The notes beneath the pieces were generated by a model that was given only the letters and a program-made list of their open reading frames with translations, was not told where the DNA came from and did not search any database. Shown here in pieces: positions 43,936 to 51,421 of a stretch of 64,000 bases of DNA. A program made the translations under genes and the position numbers. Numbering within the stretch: the stretch's first letter is position 1; each line of letters begins with the position of its first letter. The DNA is from Lachnospiraceae bacterium UBA7086 (lineage in GTDB: Bacteria; Bacillota; Clostridia; Lachnospirales; Lachnospiraceae): assembly GCA_002492525.1 (NCBI GenBank), contig DKZA01000005.1:1-64000 (forward strand), read 5' to 3'.

Positions 43936-44598
43936 ATGGATTTTGAATTAACAGCATCGATGATGTGTGCCAACTATGGCAACCTGGAGAAGGAAGTGCG
44001 GGATTTAGAAGAAGGCGGTATTGATTCTTTTCATATTGATATCATGGATGGACGCTATGTGCCGAATTTTGCCATGTCCCTGAATGATATGTCATTTATA
44101 GCGTCAGCGGCAAAGAAGCCTTTAGATGTGCATCTTATGATTGAACATCCGAACAATAATATACATATTTTTTTAGACCGGCTGCGAAAGGGGGATACTG
44201 TTTATATTCATCCGGAAGCAGAGTATCATCCGTCCACGACGCTGCAGAAAATCATTAATGCAGGTATGATTCCGGGTATTGCGATTAATCCCGGGACAAG
44301 TATTGAGACGGTTATGGAAATGCTGCGTATTGTAAAGAAAGTACTGGTCATGTCCGTAAATCCGGGCAATGCGGGACAGATGTATCTGCCTTATGTGGGT
44401 AAAAAGTATACAAAACTTTTATCCCTAAAAGAGGAAATGAATTTTGAAATTTATTGGGATGGTGCCTGTAATGCAGACAAGATACTGGAGTTTGCACCCA
44501 AAGGAGTAAAAGGGTTTGTAATCGGTACCACGCTTTTATTTGGGAAAAAACAGCCTTATGGCGAAACGTTGCAAAATATACGGGAGCTGATATTTTAG
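43936..44598 (+). CDS. Ribulose-phosphate 3-epimerase family protein
   Basis: A 220-residue TIM-barrel sugar-phosphate epimerase. The metal-binding residues of the family are in place: HIDIMDGRYVPNF (His and Asp), DVHLMIEHPN (His) and YWDGACNADKI (Asp). The glycine-rich VMSVNPGNAGQMY phosphate loop is present. Its place in a polysaccharide locus and its divergence from housekeeping Rpe suggest an epimerase for a special sugar phosphate (AlsE-like or pentulose/hexulose). The exact substrate is open. Confidence 0.75.
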   Translation: MDFELTASMMCANYGNLEKEVRDLEEGGIDSFHIDIMDGRYVPNFAMSLNDMSFIASAAKKPLDVHLMIEHPNNNIHIFLDRLRKGDTVYIHPEAEYHPSTTLQKIINAGMIPGIAINPGTSIETVMEMLRIVKKVLVMSVNPGNAGQMYLPYVGKKYTKLLSLKEEMNFEIYWDGACNADKILEFAPKGVKGFVIGTTLLFGKKQPYGETLQNIRELIF

Positions 44599-44663
44599 TT
44601 ATGATTCTTCAGGGGAATCTTTTTGAATATCTTGACGATATGGCACGGAGAAGGCAAGGCATC

Positions 44664-44711
44664 AGGATGACAATGCTTATGAGAAACAGTTTTATATGAA
44701 ATGAAGGCCGG
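44664..44711 (+). pseudogene. Short remnant of a second TnpB-like gene
   Basis: About 47 bp match the TnpB-like gene near 13843 at about 40 positions and read DNAYEKQFYMK before a stop, against NNAYEKQLYIK in the intact protein. Nothing else of the gene is left. It lies between the epimerase and the next membrane-protein gene. Confidence 0.5.
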
Positions 44712-44734
44712 GAGAGAAAAGAAGGGGGAAGCGT

Positions 44735-46717
44735 ATGAAAATTAAGAAAGTTTATATTTCCTTACTAGGAATGATCTTTTTTATACTGCTTTCTTTATAT
44801 ACAGGATTATTTGTTATAGAGAAACTGTGCTTAGTATCGGAAAATATGAATAAATATTTTTTAGTTACATCTTCTTTTTTTGTGGGGCAGACTGTATTAC
44901 TGCTGCTGTTTCGGTTTTCTGAATTGATTTTTAGAAATATGAAATATGCCTGTTGGTTTACAAATTTTGTGGGACTGGTAATTGTCCTTGCTTTTATGTG
45001 GGAGAAAAGAATAGCAATCATTTGGCAAGGAATCGGCGGTAGAGAGATTGCGGTTTTTGTTGGTACGGTTCTTGTGATTATGGTATTGACTTCGATAATG
45101 TACAATGATTATTTTCCGTCAGGGAACAATATTTTGAGTCCGGATGGTAAAATTTATGTTTATACCCATTTAGGCACAGTTCATTCGCCAAGAAGCGTAA
45201 ATATAATGAAAACAGCAATGGAGGAAAACAGAATTCCTTTGATAGGGATTAATTACGGTATTCCACTGGTTTTAATATGGTTTGGCATATTAGGTGATGT
45301 GTTTTCTTATTTTACACAGATTCTTTATTATGGAGTAAATAATGCCTTTGCTTTTTTTTTCATTGCAGGCTTTATAAAGGAATGTTTTGGAGGGTCGTTT
45401 GGATTTATTTGTGTAGGAACAATGTTTATCTTCAGTGTGTCAGAAGGAATGTCAGTGCGTTATAAATTGTGCACAGATGCGACAGGGTGTACAAATCCGG
45501 GAATTTGTCAATATCCGGATGTTTGGATGATGATGTGCCTTGCATTGTTTTATTTCAGAGTGATATATAATGCGGCAATGTCAAATTGGGGAATGTCTGC
45601 AATAGGTCTGTTTAGTTTACTCTGTGCAATGGGATGGGCTTTAATGGCCCCACAGATTGGGATTATGGGAATAGGAACATTGGTCTGTTGCAGCCTTTGG
45701 CTTTTGTGTATGGGGAATATAGTAAGTGCAGGCGCCTTGGCAATTTTGCTGTTCATTTTATTTGCGGGAATGTTGTGCAGCGGTTGGCTTGGGGGAGGTA
45801 TGTTACATCGAAAAGACAGGGTGAGGCAGGATATATTTGGAAGCGAATGTGGGAACATGAAGTTTACATTAGGATATTATGGGTTTGGATTTAGAGATGT
45901 GAGAGAAGCGAAAAGCTTTCAGTTAGATTGTGTTGTATCACAAAATATAGGAGTAATCTTACGGGTTTTTGCGTTACCTTTGGTTACATTGGCGGTATAC
46001 TTTACGATACTTACAGTTACATATGACCGGTGGAAATTCTGGATTGCGTTTGTGTTATTAGTTTTGTTGGGCGGCGGAGCGGTTTTGTGCTATTGTTTAT
46101 CGACCAACGGAACGCGCAAATCAGAATTAACAAGATTTTTAGCACCGTCACTTGTATTTAGTAAGGTAGCATGGGTAGGTATTTTGGCATGTGGTACGGG
46201 CTGGAGCATATGGAGAGGGGCGGGTGTTGTATTATCTGTTTTTTTGTTGTGTAGCAGCGTGCCTCTTTATTCCGTTTTACGAAAGATTCTTGCGGATGGA
46301 GAATCTTTGATATCCGTTTGGTTTACATTGCCTGAAAAAGTAGAAGAATTCGGGCGTTATGATATTAGCAGTGAATTTTATGATTGTATTTTGGAGAACA
46401 ATACGCAGATAGTTTCTTCAATAAAGGAGTTAGAAAAGAAAAAAGTCTATATTTATGGAACAGGGAATTATGCAGAGAAACTGTATTGCAACATGCAAAA
46501 AGAGGACGAAATATATTTCATGGGATTTATTGATTCAAAGCCTGCAAAATGGAAAAAGAAGTTAGATGGAAATAAAATCTTTTCACCACAGAAGATTGGA
46601 AAAATACAACAGGATGAGATTGTGATAATTGGAAGTGAGTTACGATCTGGAATCGTGGATATTTATTTTATGTGTCATATTTATGGATTAAAAAATATAG
46701 TCAGATTATCAATATAA
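44735..46717 (+). CDS. Large polytopic membrane protein with C-terminal SRM module
   Basis: A 660-residue protein with about 12 hydrophobic segments (first at 7-29) and a loop near residues 125-180 (YTHLGTVHSPRSVNIM). Its order resembles oligosaccharide polymerases or GT-C transferases, but no diagnostic motif is visible. Residues ~560-660 are a cytoplasmic SRM module (VYIYGTGNYAEKLY, GFIDSKPAKW). It is flanked on both sides by gene fragments (TnpB-like and aminotransferase remnants), a sign of cassette insertion. Confidence 0.6.
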   Translation: MKIKKVYISLLGMIFFILLSLYTGLFVIEKLCLVSENMNKYFLVTSSFFVGQTVLLLLFRFSELIFRNMKYACWFTNFVGLVIVLAFMWEKRIAIIWQGIGGREIAVFVGTVLVIMVLTSIMYNDYFPSGNNILSPDGKIYVYTHLGTVHSPRSVNIMKTAMEENRIPLIGINYGIPLVLIWFGILGDVFSYFTQILYYGVNNAFAFFFIAGFIKECFGGSFGFICVGTMFIFSVSEGMSVRYKLCTDATGCTNPGICQYPDVWMMMCLALFYFRVIYNAAMSNWGMSAIGLFSLLCAMGWALMAPQIGIMGIGTLVCCSLWLLCMGNIVSAGALAILLFILFAGMLCSGWLGGGMLHRKDRVRQDIFGSECGNMKFTLGYYGFGFRDVREAKSFQLDCVVSQNIGVILRVFALPLVTLAVYFTILTVTYDRWKFWIAFVLLVLLGGGAVLCYCLSTNGTRKSELTRFLAPSLVFSKVAWVGILACGTGWSIWRGAGVVLSVFLLCSSVPLYSVLRKILADGESLISVWFTLPEKVEEFGRYDISSEFYDCILENNTQIVSSIKELEKKKVYIYGTGNYAEKLYCNMQKEDEIYFMGFIDSKPAKWKKKLDGNKIFSPQKIGKIQQDEIVIIGSELRSGIVDIYFMCHIYGLKNIVRLSI

Positions 46718-46741
46718 AGCTTTTTGGCAATGATGAAAATG

Positions 46742-46790
46742 TGTTTGTAATCATATCAGTAAACGAGTCACTGCTAAACGGCAATGCCTC
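46742..46790 (+). pseudogene. Remnant of a DegT-type aminotransferase start
   Basis: The frame reads ISVNESLLNGN, against IPVNEPLLNGN at the start of the perosamine-type aminotransferase at 28.7 kb, with clear DNA similarity over ~35 bp (CAGTAAACGAG, TAAA, GGCAA). The rest of that gene is missing. Confidence 0.45.
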
Positions 46791-46899
46791 ACATTCCTTG
46801 TAAAAACTTTTATCCTGTGTTAGACTATTAGCGAATAAAACACAAAATAGTTATTAGTGTCACAGAGCATTTTTATAAGAATACCGGAGGAGAATCTTC

Positions 46900-47841
46900 A
46901 TGAACAAGACAGACAAAATTTACGTAGCCGGGCACAGAGGACTGGTTGGCAGTGCTATTGTGCGTAACCTGAAGGCGAAGGGATATGAGAACATCATTGG
47001 CAGGACACATAGGGAACTGGATCTGACCAATCAACAGGCAGTCAGGGATTTCTTTGAAAAAGAGCGGCCGGATGTGGTGGTGCTGGCAGCAGCCAAGGTG
47101 GGAGGCATTAATGCGAATAATACAACGCCCGCAGATTTTGCCTATGAGAATATGCAGATTCAGTGTAACGTAATCCAGTGTTGTCATGAATATAGCGTGA
47201 AGAAGCTTCTGTTCCTGGGAAGTACCTGTATCTATCCCCGGATGGCGCCCCAGCCGATTCCGGAGGATGCGCTTTTGACCGGGCCGTTAGAAGAGACCAA
47301 TGAGGCCTATGCCATTGCCAAGATTGCAGGACTGGAGATGTGCAAATTCTATAAGAAGCAGTATGGGGATGATTTTATCAGCTGTATGCCTACAAATCTG
47401 TATGGCCCGGAGGATAATTATAATCTGGAAGGTTCTCATGTGCTGCCGGCCATGATCCGCAAATTCCACGAGGCGAAGGTAAATCAGGCGCCTACGGTGG
47501 AATTGTGGGGAACGGGAACACCTCTCAGGGAGTTTTTGTATGTGGATGATATGGCGGATGCCTGTGTGTTTCTTTTGGAAAATTACAGCGGGGAGCAGCA
47601 TGTCAATATCGGTACCGGCAAGGAGCTCACAATTAAGGAACTGGCGGAAGCTGTAAAGAAAGTAGTAGGTTTTACAGGTGAGATTGTCTGGAATAAGGAT
47701 ATGCCGGATGGCACTCCCCGTAAGCTTACGGATGTGACGAAGCTGCATGAATTGGGTTGGAATCATAAGGTGGAATTGGAGGAGGGCGTACAGCTTGCCT
47801 ACGACTGGTTCCGGGAAAATGTGAAGGACGCAAGAATGTAA
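46900..47841 (+). CDS. fcl: GDP-L-fucose synthase
   Basis: A 313-residue extended SDR: VAGHRGLVGSAIVRNL, LAAAKVGGINANNT, FLGSTCIYPRMAPQPI, EAYAIAKIAGLEMC (catalytic Tyr and Lys) and LREFLYVDDMADAC. It carries out the epimerase-reductase step from GDP-4-dehydro-6-deoxy-D-mannose to GDP-L-fucose, using the product of Gmd encoded at 8.3 kb. GGAGGAG precedes the ATG. Confidence 0.93.
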   Translation: MNKTDKIYVAGHRGLVGSAIVRNLKAKGYENIIGRTHRELDLTNQQAVRDFFEKERPDVVVLAAAKVGGINANNTTPADFAYENMQIQCNVIQCCHEYSVKKLLFLGSTCIYPRMAPQPIPEDALLTGPLEETNEAYAIAKIAGLEMCKFYKKQYGDDFISCMPTNLYGPEDNYNLEGSHVLPAMIRKFHEAKVNQAPTVELWGTGTPLREFLYVDDMADACVFLLENYSGEQHVNIGTGKELTIKELAEAVKKVVGFTGEIVWNKDMPDGTPRKLTDVTKLHELGWNHKVELEEGVQLAYDWFRENVKDARM

Positions 47842-47984
47842 GGATGCCAAGCATGGCTCAATTGTGTTAATAACTTGGCGCGTGCGATAAATTACAATTT
47901 ACATCGTATTACTTCTCTGATATTATTACAATTGTGAAGAAATAACTACAATCACAATACAATAGGAAGAGGAGTAAAAGGGGA

Positions 47985-48365
47985 ATGTTACAACAAAATA
48001 CGATAAGCGGACAGGAACTGGAACAGATTGTTTCTGATTTTATGCTGGAACTGGGCATACCGGCGCATTTGCGGGGATACCAGTTCCTTCGCAGTGCGGT
48101 GGAAATGTGCGTGGGCGATATGGAACTGGTGGGCAGTGTGACCAAACTTCTGTATCCGGATCTGGCGAAGATGTATCAGACCACGGACCAGAAGATTGAG
48201 AGAGCCATTCGCAATGCGATCGAGGTATCCTGGGAGAGAGGCAACAGCGAGTTGTTTGAGGAACTTTTCGGATACTGCAACAGTATTGAATACAGCAGGC
48301 CGACCAACAGTGAATATATCGCGGCGGCAGCGGATCATATCCGGTTAAAGTACGATCTGATATAG
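47985..48365 (+). CDS. Stand-alone Spo0A C-terminal (DNA-binding) domain protein
   Basis: A 126-residue protein that matches only the effector domain of Spo0A: LGIPAHLRGYQFLRSAVEMC, MELVGSVTKLLYPDLAKMY, and ERAIRNAIEVSWERGN with PTNSEYIAAAADHIRL. The phospho-receiver domain is absent, so phosphorylation cannot control it directly. Family knowledge says this domain binds 0A boxes (TTGTCGAA-like). It may modulate genes of the locus or the adjacent ATPase gene. GGAAGAGGAG is upstream; the start ATG follows a 143-bp AT-rich gap. Confidence 0.85.
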   Translation: MLQQNTISGQELEQIVSDFMLELGIPAHLRGYQFLRSAVEMCVGDMELVGSVTKLLYPDLAKMYQTTDQKIERAIRNAIEVSWERGNSELFEELFGYCNSIEYSRPTNSEYIAAAADHIRLKYDLI

Positions 48366-48374
48366 TGCAGAGGG

Positions 48375-48404
48375 TTGACAGAAAGTTATATAAACTTATA
48401 TAAT
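48375..48404 (+). promoter_or_regulatory. Promoter of the AAA ATPase gene
   Basis: TTGACA, 18-bp spacer, TATAAT. The spacer and the downstream leader are filled by tandem AAGTTATATAA-type repeats. Confidence 0.7.
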
Positions 48405-48462
48405 ATTTTAAAAGTTATATAAACTTATAAAAAGTTATATAGAAGACGAAAAGTTATATAAG
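48382..48462. repeat. Four tandem AAGTTATATA(A/G) repeats over the promoter
   Basis: AAAGTTATATAAACTTATA occurs twice (about 48382 and 48411) and AAAGTTATATA twice more (about 48431 and 48450), the last directly before the ribosome site AAGGAG. The longer copies are imperfect palindromes (AAGTT...AACTT). They look like operator iterons. Confidence 0.65.
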
Positions 48463-48472
48463 GAGAACTTTC

Positions 48473-49513
48473 ATGAACAATCCTTTCACATTATCTTTTG
48501 GAAAGAAGCCTTTGCAATATGTTGCGCGGATTTCACAGACGAAGGAGATTATTGAGAACTTTAATGCGGCTTATCCATCCAATCAGGTTTATATGCTCAC
48601 GGGAGTAAGAGGTTCCGGTAAAACGGTCATGATGACGGGAATTATCAATGAGCTGAAGGAGATGGAAGAGTGGGTTGTGATGGAATTGAATCCCACAAGG
48701 GATCTTTTGCAAAGCCTGGCGGCAAAGTTGTACAGTCAACCGGAGATGTATACCCATTTGGTACAGGCAAAGCTCGATTTCTCCTTTTTGGGTCTGGGTG
48801 TATCACTGGAAAATGCTACGCCGATAACGGATATTGAAAATGCTATTCAACTGATGCTTGCCGAACTGAAAAAAAAGCAAAAACGGATATTGATTGCAAT
48901 TGATGAGATTACAAATTGTGAGTATGTCAGAGTGTTTGCCAGTTCTTTCCAGATTTTTCTAAGACAGGAATATCCTGTTTTTCTATTGATGACGGGATTG
49001 TATGATAATATTTATAATCTTCAAAATGAAGATGCACTTACTTTTTTATACAGAGCACCCAAAATCGTATTGGAGCCGTTAAATTATACGGCGGTCAGGA
49101 AACGGTATATGGATATTTTTGAACTGGATATGGAAAAGGCAGGGGAGATGGCAAAACTGACAAAGGGTTATCCGTTTGCCTTTCAGGTGCTGGGATACCT
49201 TTGCTGGGAAAACAAAGGGAAAAAATCACTGGAGGAAATTCTGCCGGAATATGACCAGTATCTTGAGGAGTATGTGTATAGTAAAATATGGTCGGAAGTT
49301 TCCGCAAAGGATCGGGAGATATTGGTTGTCATGTCCCAGAGCGGGGAAACCAGAGTTAAGAATCTCAGGGAGAAAACCGGCATGACATCCGAACTGTTTT
49401 CTGTATACAGGGAGCGGCTGAAACGGAAAGGAGTATTAGATACCAGGACTTATGGAGAGGTGTCTTTTGCTCTCCCGAGATTTTCGGAATTTGTATTGGC
49501 AAGTACGATTTGA
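48473..49513 (+). CDS. AAA-type ATPase (ATP-binding protein, STAND/ATPase_2-like)
   Basis: A 346-residue protein with Walker A GVRGSGKT (about 44-51), Walker B RILIAIDEI (about 138-146), a sensor region and a C-terminal winged-helix-like segment (VMSQSGETRVKNLREKTGM). Related proteins are uncharacterised archaeal/bacterial-type ATPases that may bind DNA. It stands alone with its own promoter and terminator. Confidence 0.75.
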   Translation: MNNPFTLSFGKKPLQYVARISQTKEIIENFNAAYPSNQVYMLTGVRGSGKTVMMTGIINELKEMEEWVVMELNPTRDLLQSLAAKLYSQPEMYTHLVQAKLDFSFLGLGVSLENATPITDIENAIQLMLAELKKKQKRILIAIDEITNCEYVRVFASSFQIFLRQEYPVFLLMTGLYDNIYNLQNEDALTFLYRAPKIVLEPLNYTAVRKRYMDIFELDMEKAGEMAKLTKGYPFAFQVLGYLCWENKGKKSLEEILPEYDQYLEEYVYSKIWSEVSAKDREILVVMSQSGETRVKNLREKTGMTSELFSVYRERLKRKGVLDTRTYGEVSFALPRFSEFVLASTI

Positions 49514-49521
49514 TATGGAAG

Positions 49522-49548
49522 GGAAGAGACGTATCTCTTCCTTTTTTT
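49522..49548 (+). terminator. Terminator after the AAA ATPase gene
   Basis: GGAAGAGA-CGTA-TCTCTTCC followed by seven T. Confidence 0.88.
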
Positions 49549-49660
49549 GTGCATTTATGATAGAATTATTTTGATTTAGTCTGACTTCATGCGGGGAACA
49601 GCCTCTGTTGCTTATATCGGAGGCGGCAGAAGGATTCGGGCAGACTATACGGAGGTCCAT

Positions 49661-50593
49661 ATGAAATTATTAAGCGTCATAGTGCCCTGCTATAACGAAG
49701 AAGAAAATATCAGGGATTTTTATGATGAGTTGTTTAAGAATACGCCATTTTTTCAGGAGAAAGAACTGGAAGTGGAAGTTTTGTATATTGACGACGGCTC
49801 CAAGGACAAGACGGCGGAAGAAGTAAAGAAGCTGCATGAAGAGGATAGCAGGGTGCGCCTGGTGTCTTTTTCCCGCAATTTTGGGAAGGAGGCGGCTATC
49901 TATGCGGGTCTGCAGAAGTGTAAGGGAGACCTGGCGGTGCTGATGGATGCGGATTTACAGGATCCGCCTTCGCTGTTACCGGAAATGTATGCTTATATGG
50001 AACAGGGATATGATTCTGTGGCTACCAGGCGTGTGACGCGCAAAGGGGAGCCGGTGCTCCGCTCCTTTTTTGCCAGGATGTTTTATAAATTGATGAACAG
50101 GATTTCCCGCACAGAGATTGTGGACGGGGCCAGGGACTATCGTTTGATGACCAGACAGGTAGTGGACGCTATTCTTTCGATGACGGAGTATAATCGTTTT
50201 ACCAAGGGTATTTTTGGCTGGGTAGGATATGAGACGAAGTGGCTGGAGTATGAGAATGTGGAACGCAGGAAGGGAGAGACCAAGTGGTCATTCTGGAAAC
50301 TTTTTTTGTATTCCTTGGAAGGAATCATGGCGTTTTCCACGGCGCCGCTTACGGTGGCTTCTCTAATGGGTGTGCTGTTTTGTGTCCTGGCATTTGCCTT
50401 GATTATTTTTACCATTGTACGGAAACTTTTGTTCGGCGATCCGACTTCTGGCTGGCCTTCTTTGGTGTGCATTATTTTGCTGGTCAGCGGGGTGCAGTTG
50501 TTTTGTCTGGGAATTGTGGGGCAATACTTATCTAAGACATATATGGAAGTGAAGAACAGGCCAATCTATCTGGTCAAAGAGGAGATAGAATGA
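49661..50593 (+). CDS. GtrB/DPM1-like polyprenyl-phosphate glycosyltransferase
   Basis: A 310-residue GT2 enzyme with two C-terminal membrane segments (about 227-250 and 265-288). Motifs: IVPCYNEEENI, YIDDGSKDKTAE, FSRNFGKEAAIYAGL, MDADLQDPP, and GARDYRLMTRQV with the ERRKGETKWSFWKL amphipathic stretch before the first membrane segment. It makes polyprenyl-phosphate-hexose for later transfer outside the membrane, a fitting donor for the GT39-like protein at the end of the operon. ATG 49661 has CGGAGG 7 bp upstream. Confidence 0.85.
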   Translation: MKLLSVIVPCYNEEENIRDFYDELFKNTPFFQEKELEVEVLYIDDGSKDKTAEEVKKLHEEDSRVRLVSFSRNFGKEAAIYAGLQKCKGDLAVLMDADLQDPPSLLPEMYAYMEQGYDSVATRRVTRKGEPVLRSFFARMFYKLMNRISRTEIVDGARDYRLMTRQVVDAILSMTEYNRFTKGIFGWVGYETKWLEYENVERRKGETKWSFWKLFLYSLEGIMAFSTAPLTVASLMGVLFCVLAFALIIFTIVRKLLFGDPTSGWPSLVCIILLVSGVQLFCLGIVGQYLSKTYMEVKNRPIYLVKEEIE

Positions 50594-51411
50594 GCGGGTT
50601 AGTCAGTATCATTGTGCCGGTGTATCAGGCGCAGGATTATATAGAGAAGACCATCAGCATGGTCATGCAGCAGACTTATGGGAACTGGGAATTGGTGCTG
50701 GTGGATGACAGGTCCGGGGATGGAAGCGTACAGGTGATTGAGGAGGCGCTTGCCGGATACAGGCATCAAAGGCTTACGGATGTTTCGGAAGATGTGGAGC
50801 GGATGGAAGAGTATGTATGTGAGCAGGACAAACGTATCCTTCTTATCTGCAAAAAGAAAAACGAGGGCGCTGCAAGAGCCCGGAATACCGGACTTATGGC
50901 CTCAAAGGGCAGATATATTGCCTTTCTGGATGCAGATGATATCTGGTTTGCGGACAAGCTTTCGAGAGAACTGTCGTTCCTGGAAGAGAAACAGGCCGGA
51001 TTTGTGTTTTGTGCTTATGAGTTCGGGGATGAAGAAGGACGGCCTACGGGCAGGATAGTTCATGTGCCGCCGCAGCTGACGTATAAAAAGGCCTTGTCCA
51101 GGACGGTGATTTTTACTACCACAGTATTGCTTGACCGGACTAAGATTCCGGAAGAACTGATACGGATGCCTGTAGTCCCCAGCGAGGATACGGCTACCTG
51201 GTGGCAGATTCTCAGGGCAGGGCATGTGGGATATGGACTTGATGAAGTGCTTGCAGTCTATCGCAGACCGGCAAAATCGCTGTCCTCCAATAAACTGACG
51301 GCGGTAAAGCGCATCTGGAATCTGTACCGTAAGCAGGAAGGGTTGTCTGTGGCAGCCAGCGCATTTTATTTTGTATTCTGGGCTTACAGAGCGACCATAA
51401 GGCGGATTTAG
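50590..51411 (+). CDS. GT2 glycosyltransferase
   Basis: A 273-residue GT-A enzyme: SIIVPVYQAQDYIEKTISM, VDDRSGDGSV, GAARARNTGL, AFLDADDIWF (metal motif). Its ATG overlaps the preceding stop (ATGA), so translation is coupled. It transfers one sugar to the lipid-linked unit; the specificity is unknown. Confidence 0.87.
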   Translation: MSGLVSIIVPVYQAQDYIEKTISMVMQQTYGNWELVLVDDRSGDGSVQVIEEALAGYRHQRLTDVSEDVERMEEYVCEQDKRILLICKKKNEGAARARNTGLMASKGRYIAFLDADDIWFADKLSRELSFLEEKQAGFVFCAYEFGDEEGRPTGRIVHVPPQLTYKKALSRTVIFTTTVLLDRTKIPEELIRMPVVPSEDTATWWQILRAGHVGYGLDEVLAVYRRPAKSLSSNKLTAVKRIWNLYRKQEGLSVAASAFYFVFWAYRATIRRI

Positions 51412-51421
51412 AGGGATTGTT

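Noticed and set aside
48382..48462. CRISPR array
   Set aside because: Repeats are ~11-19 bp, unevenly spaced, without unique spacers of constant length and no cas genes are near.
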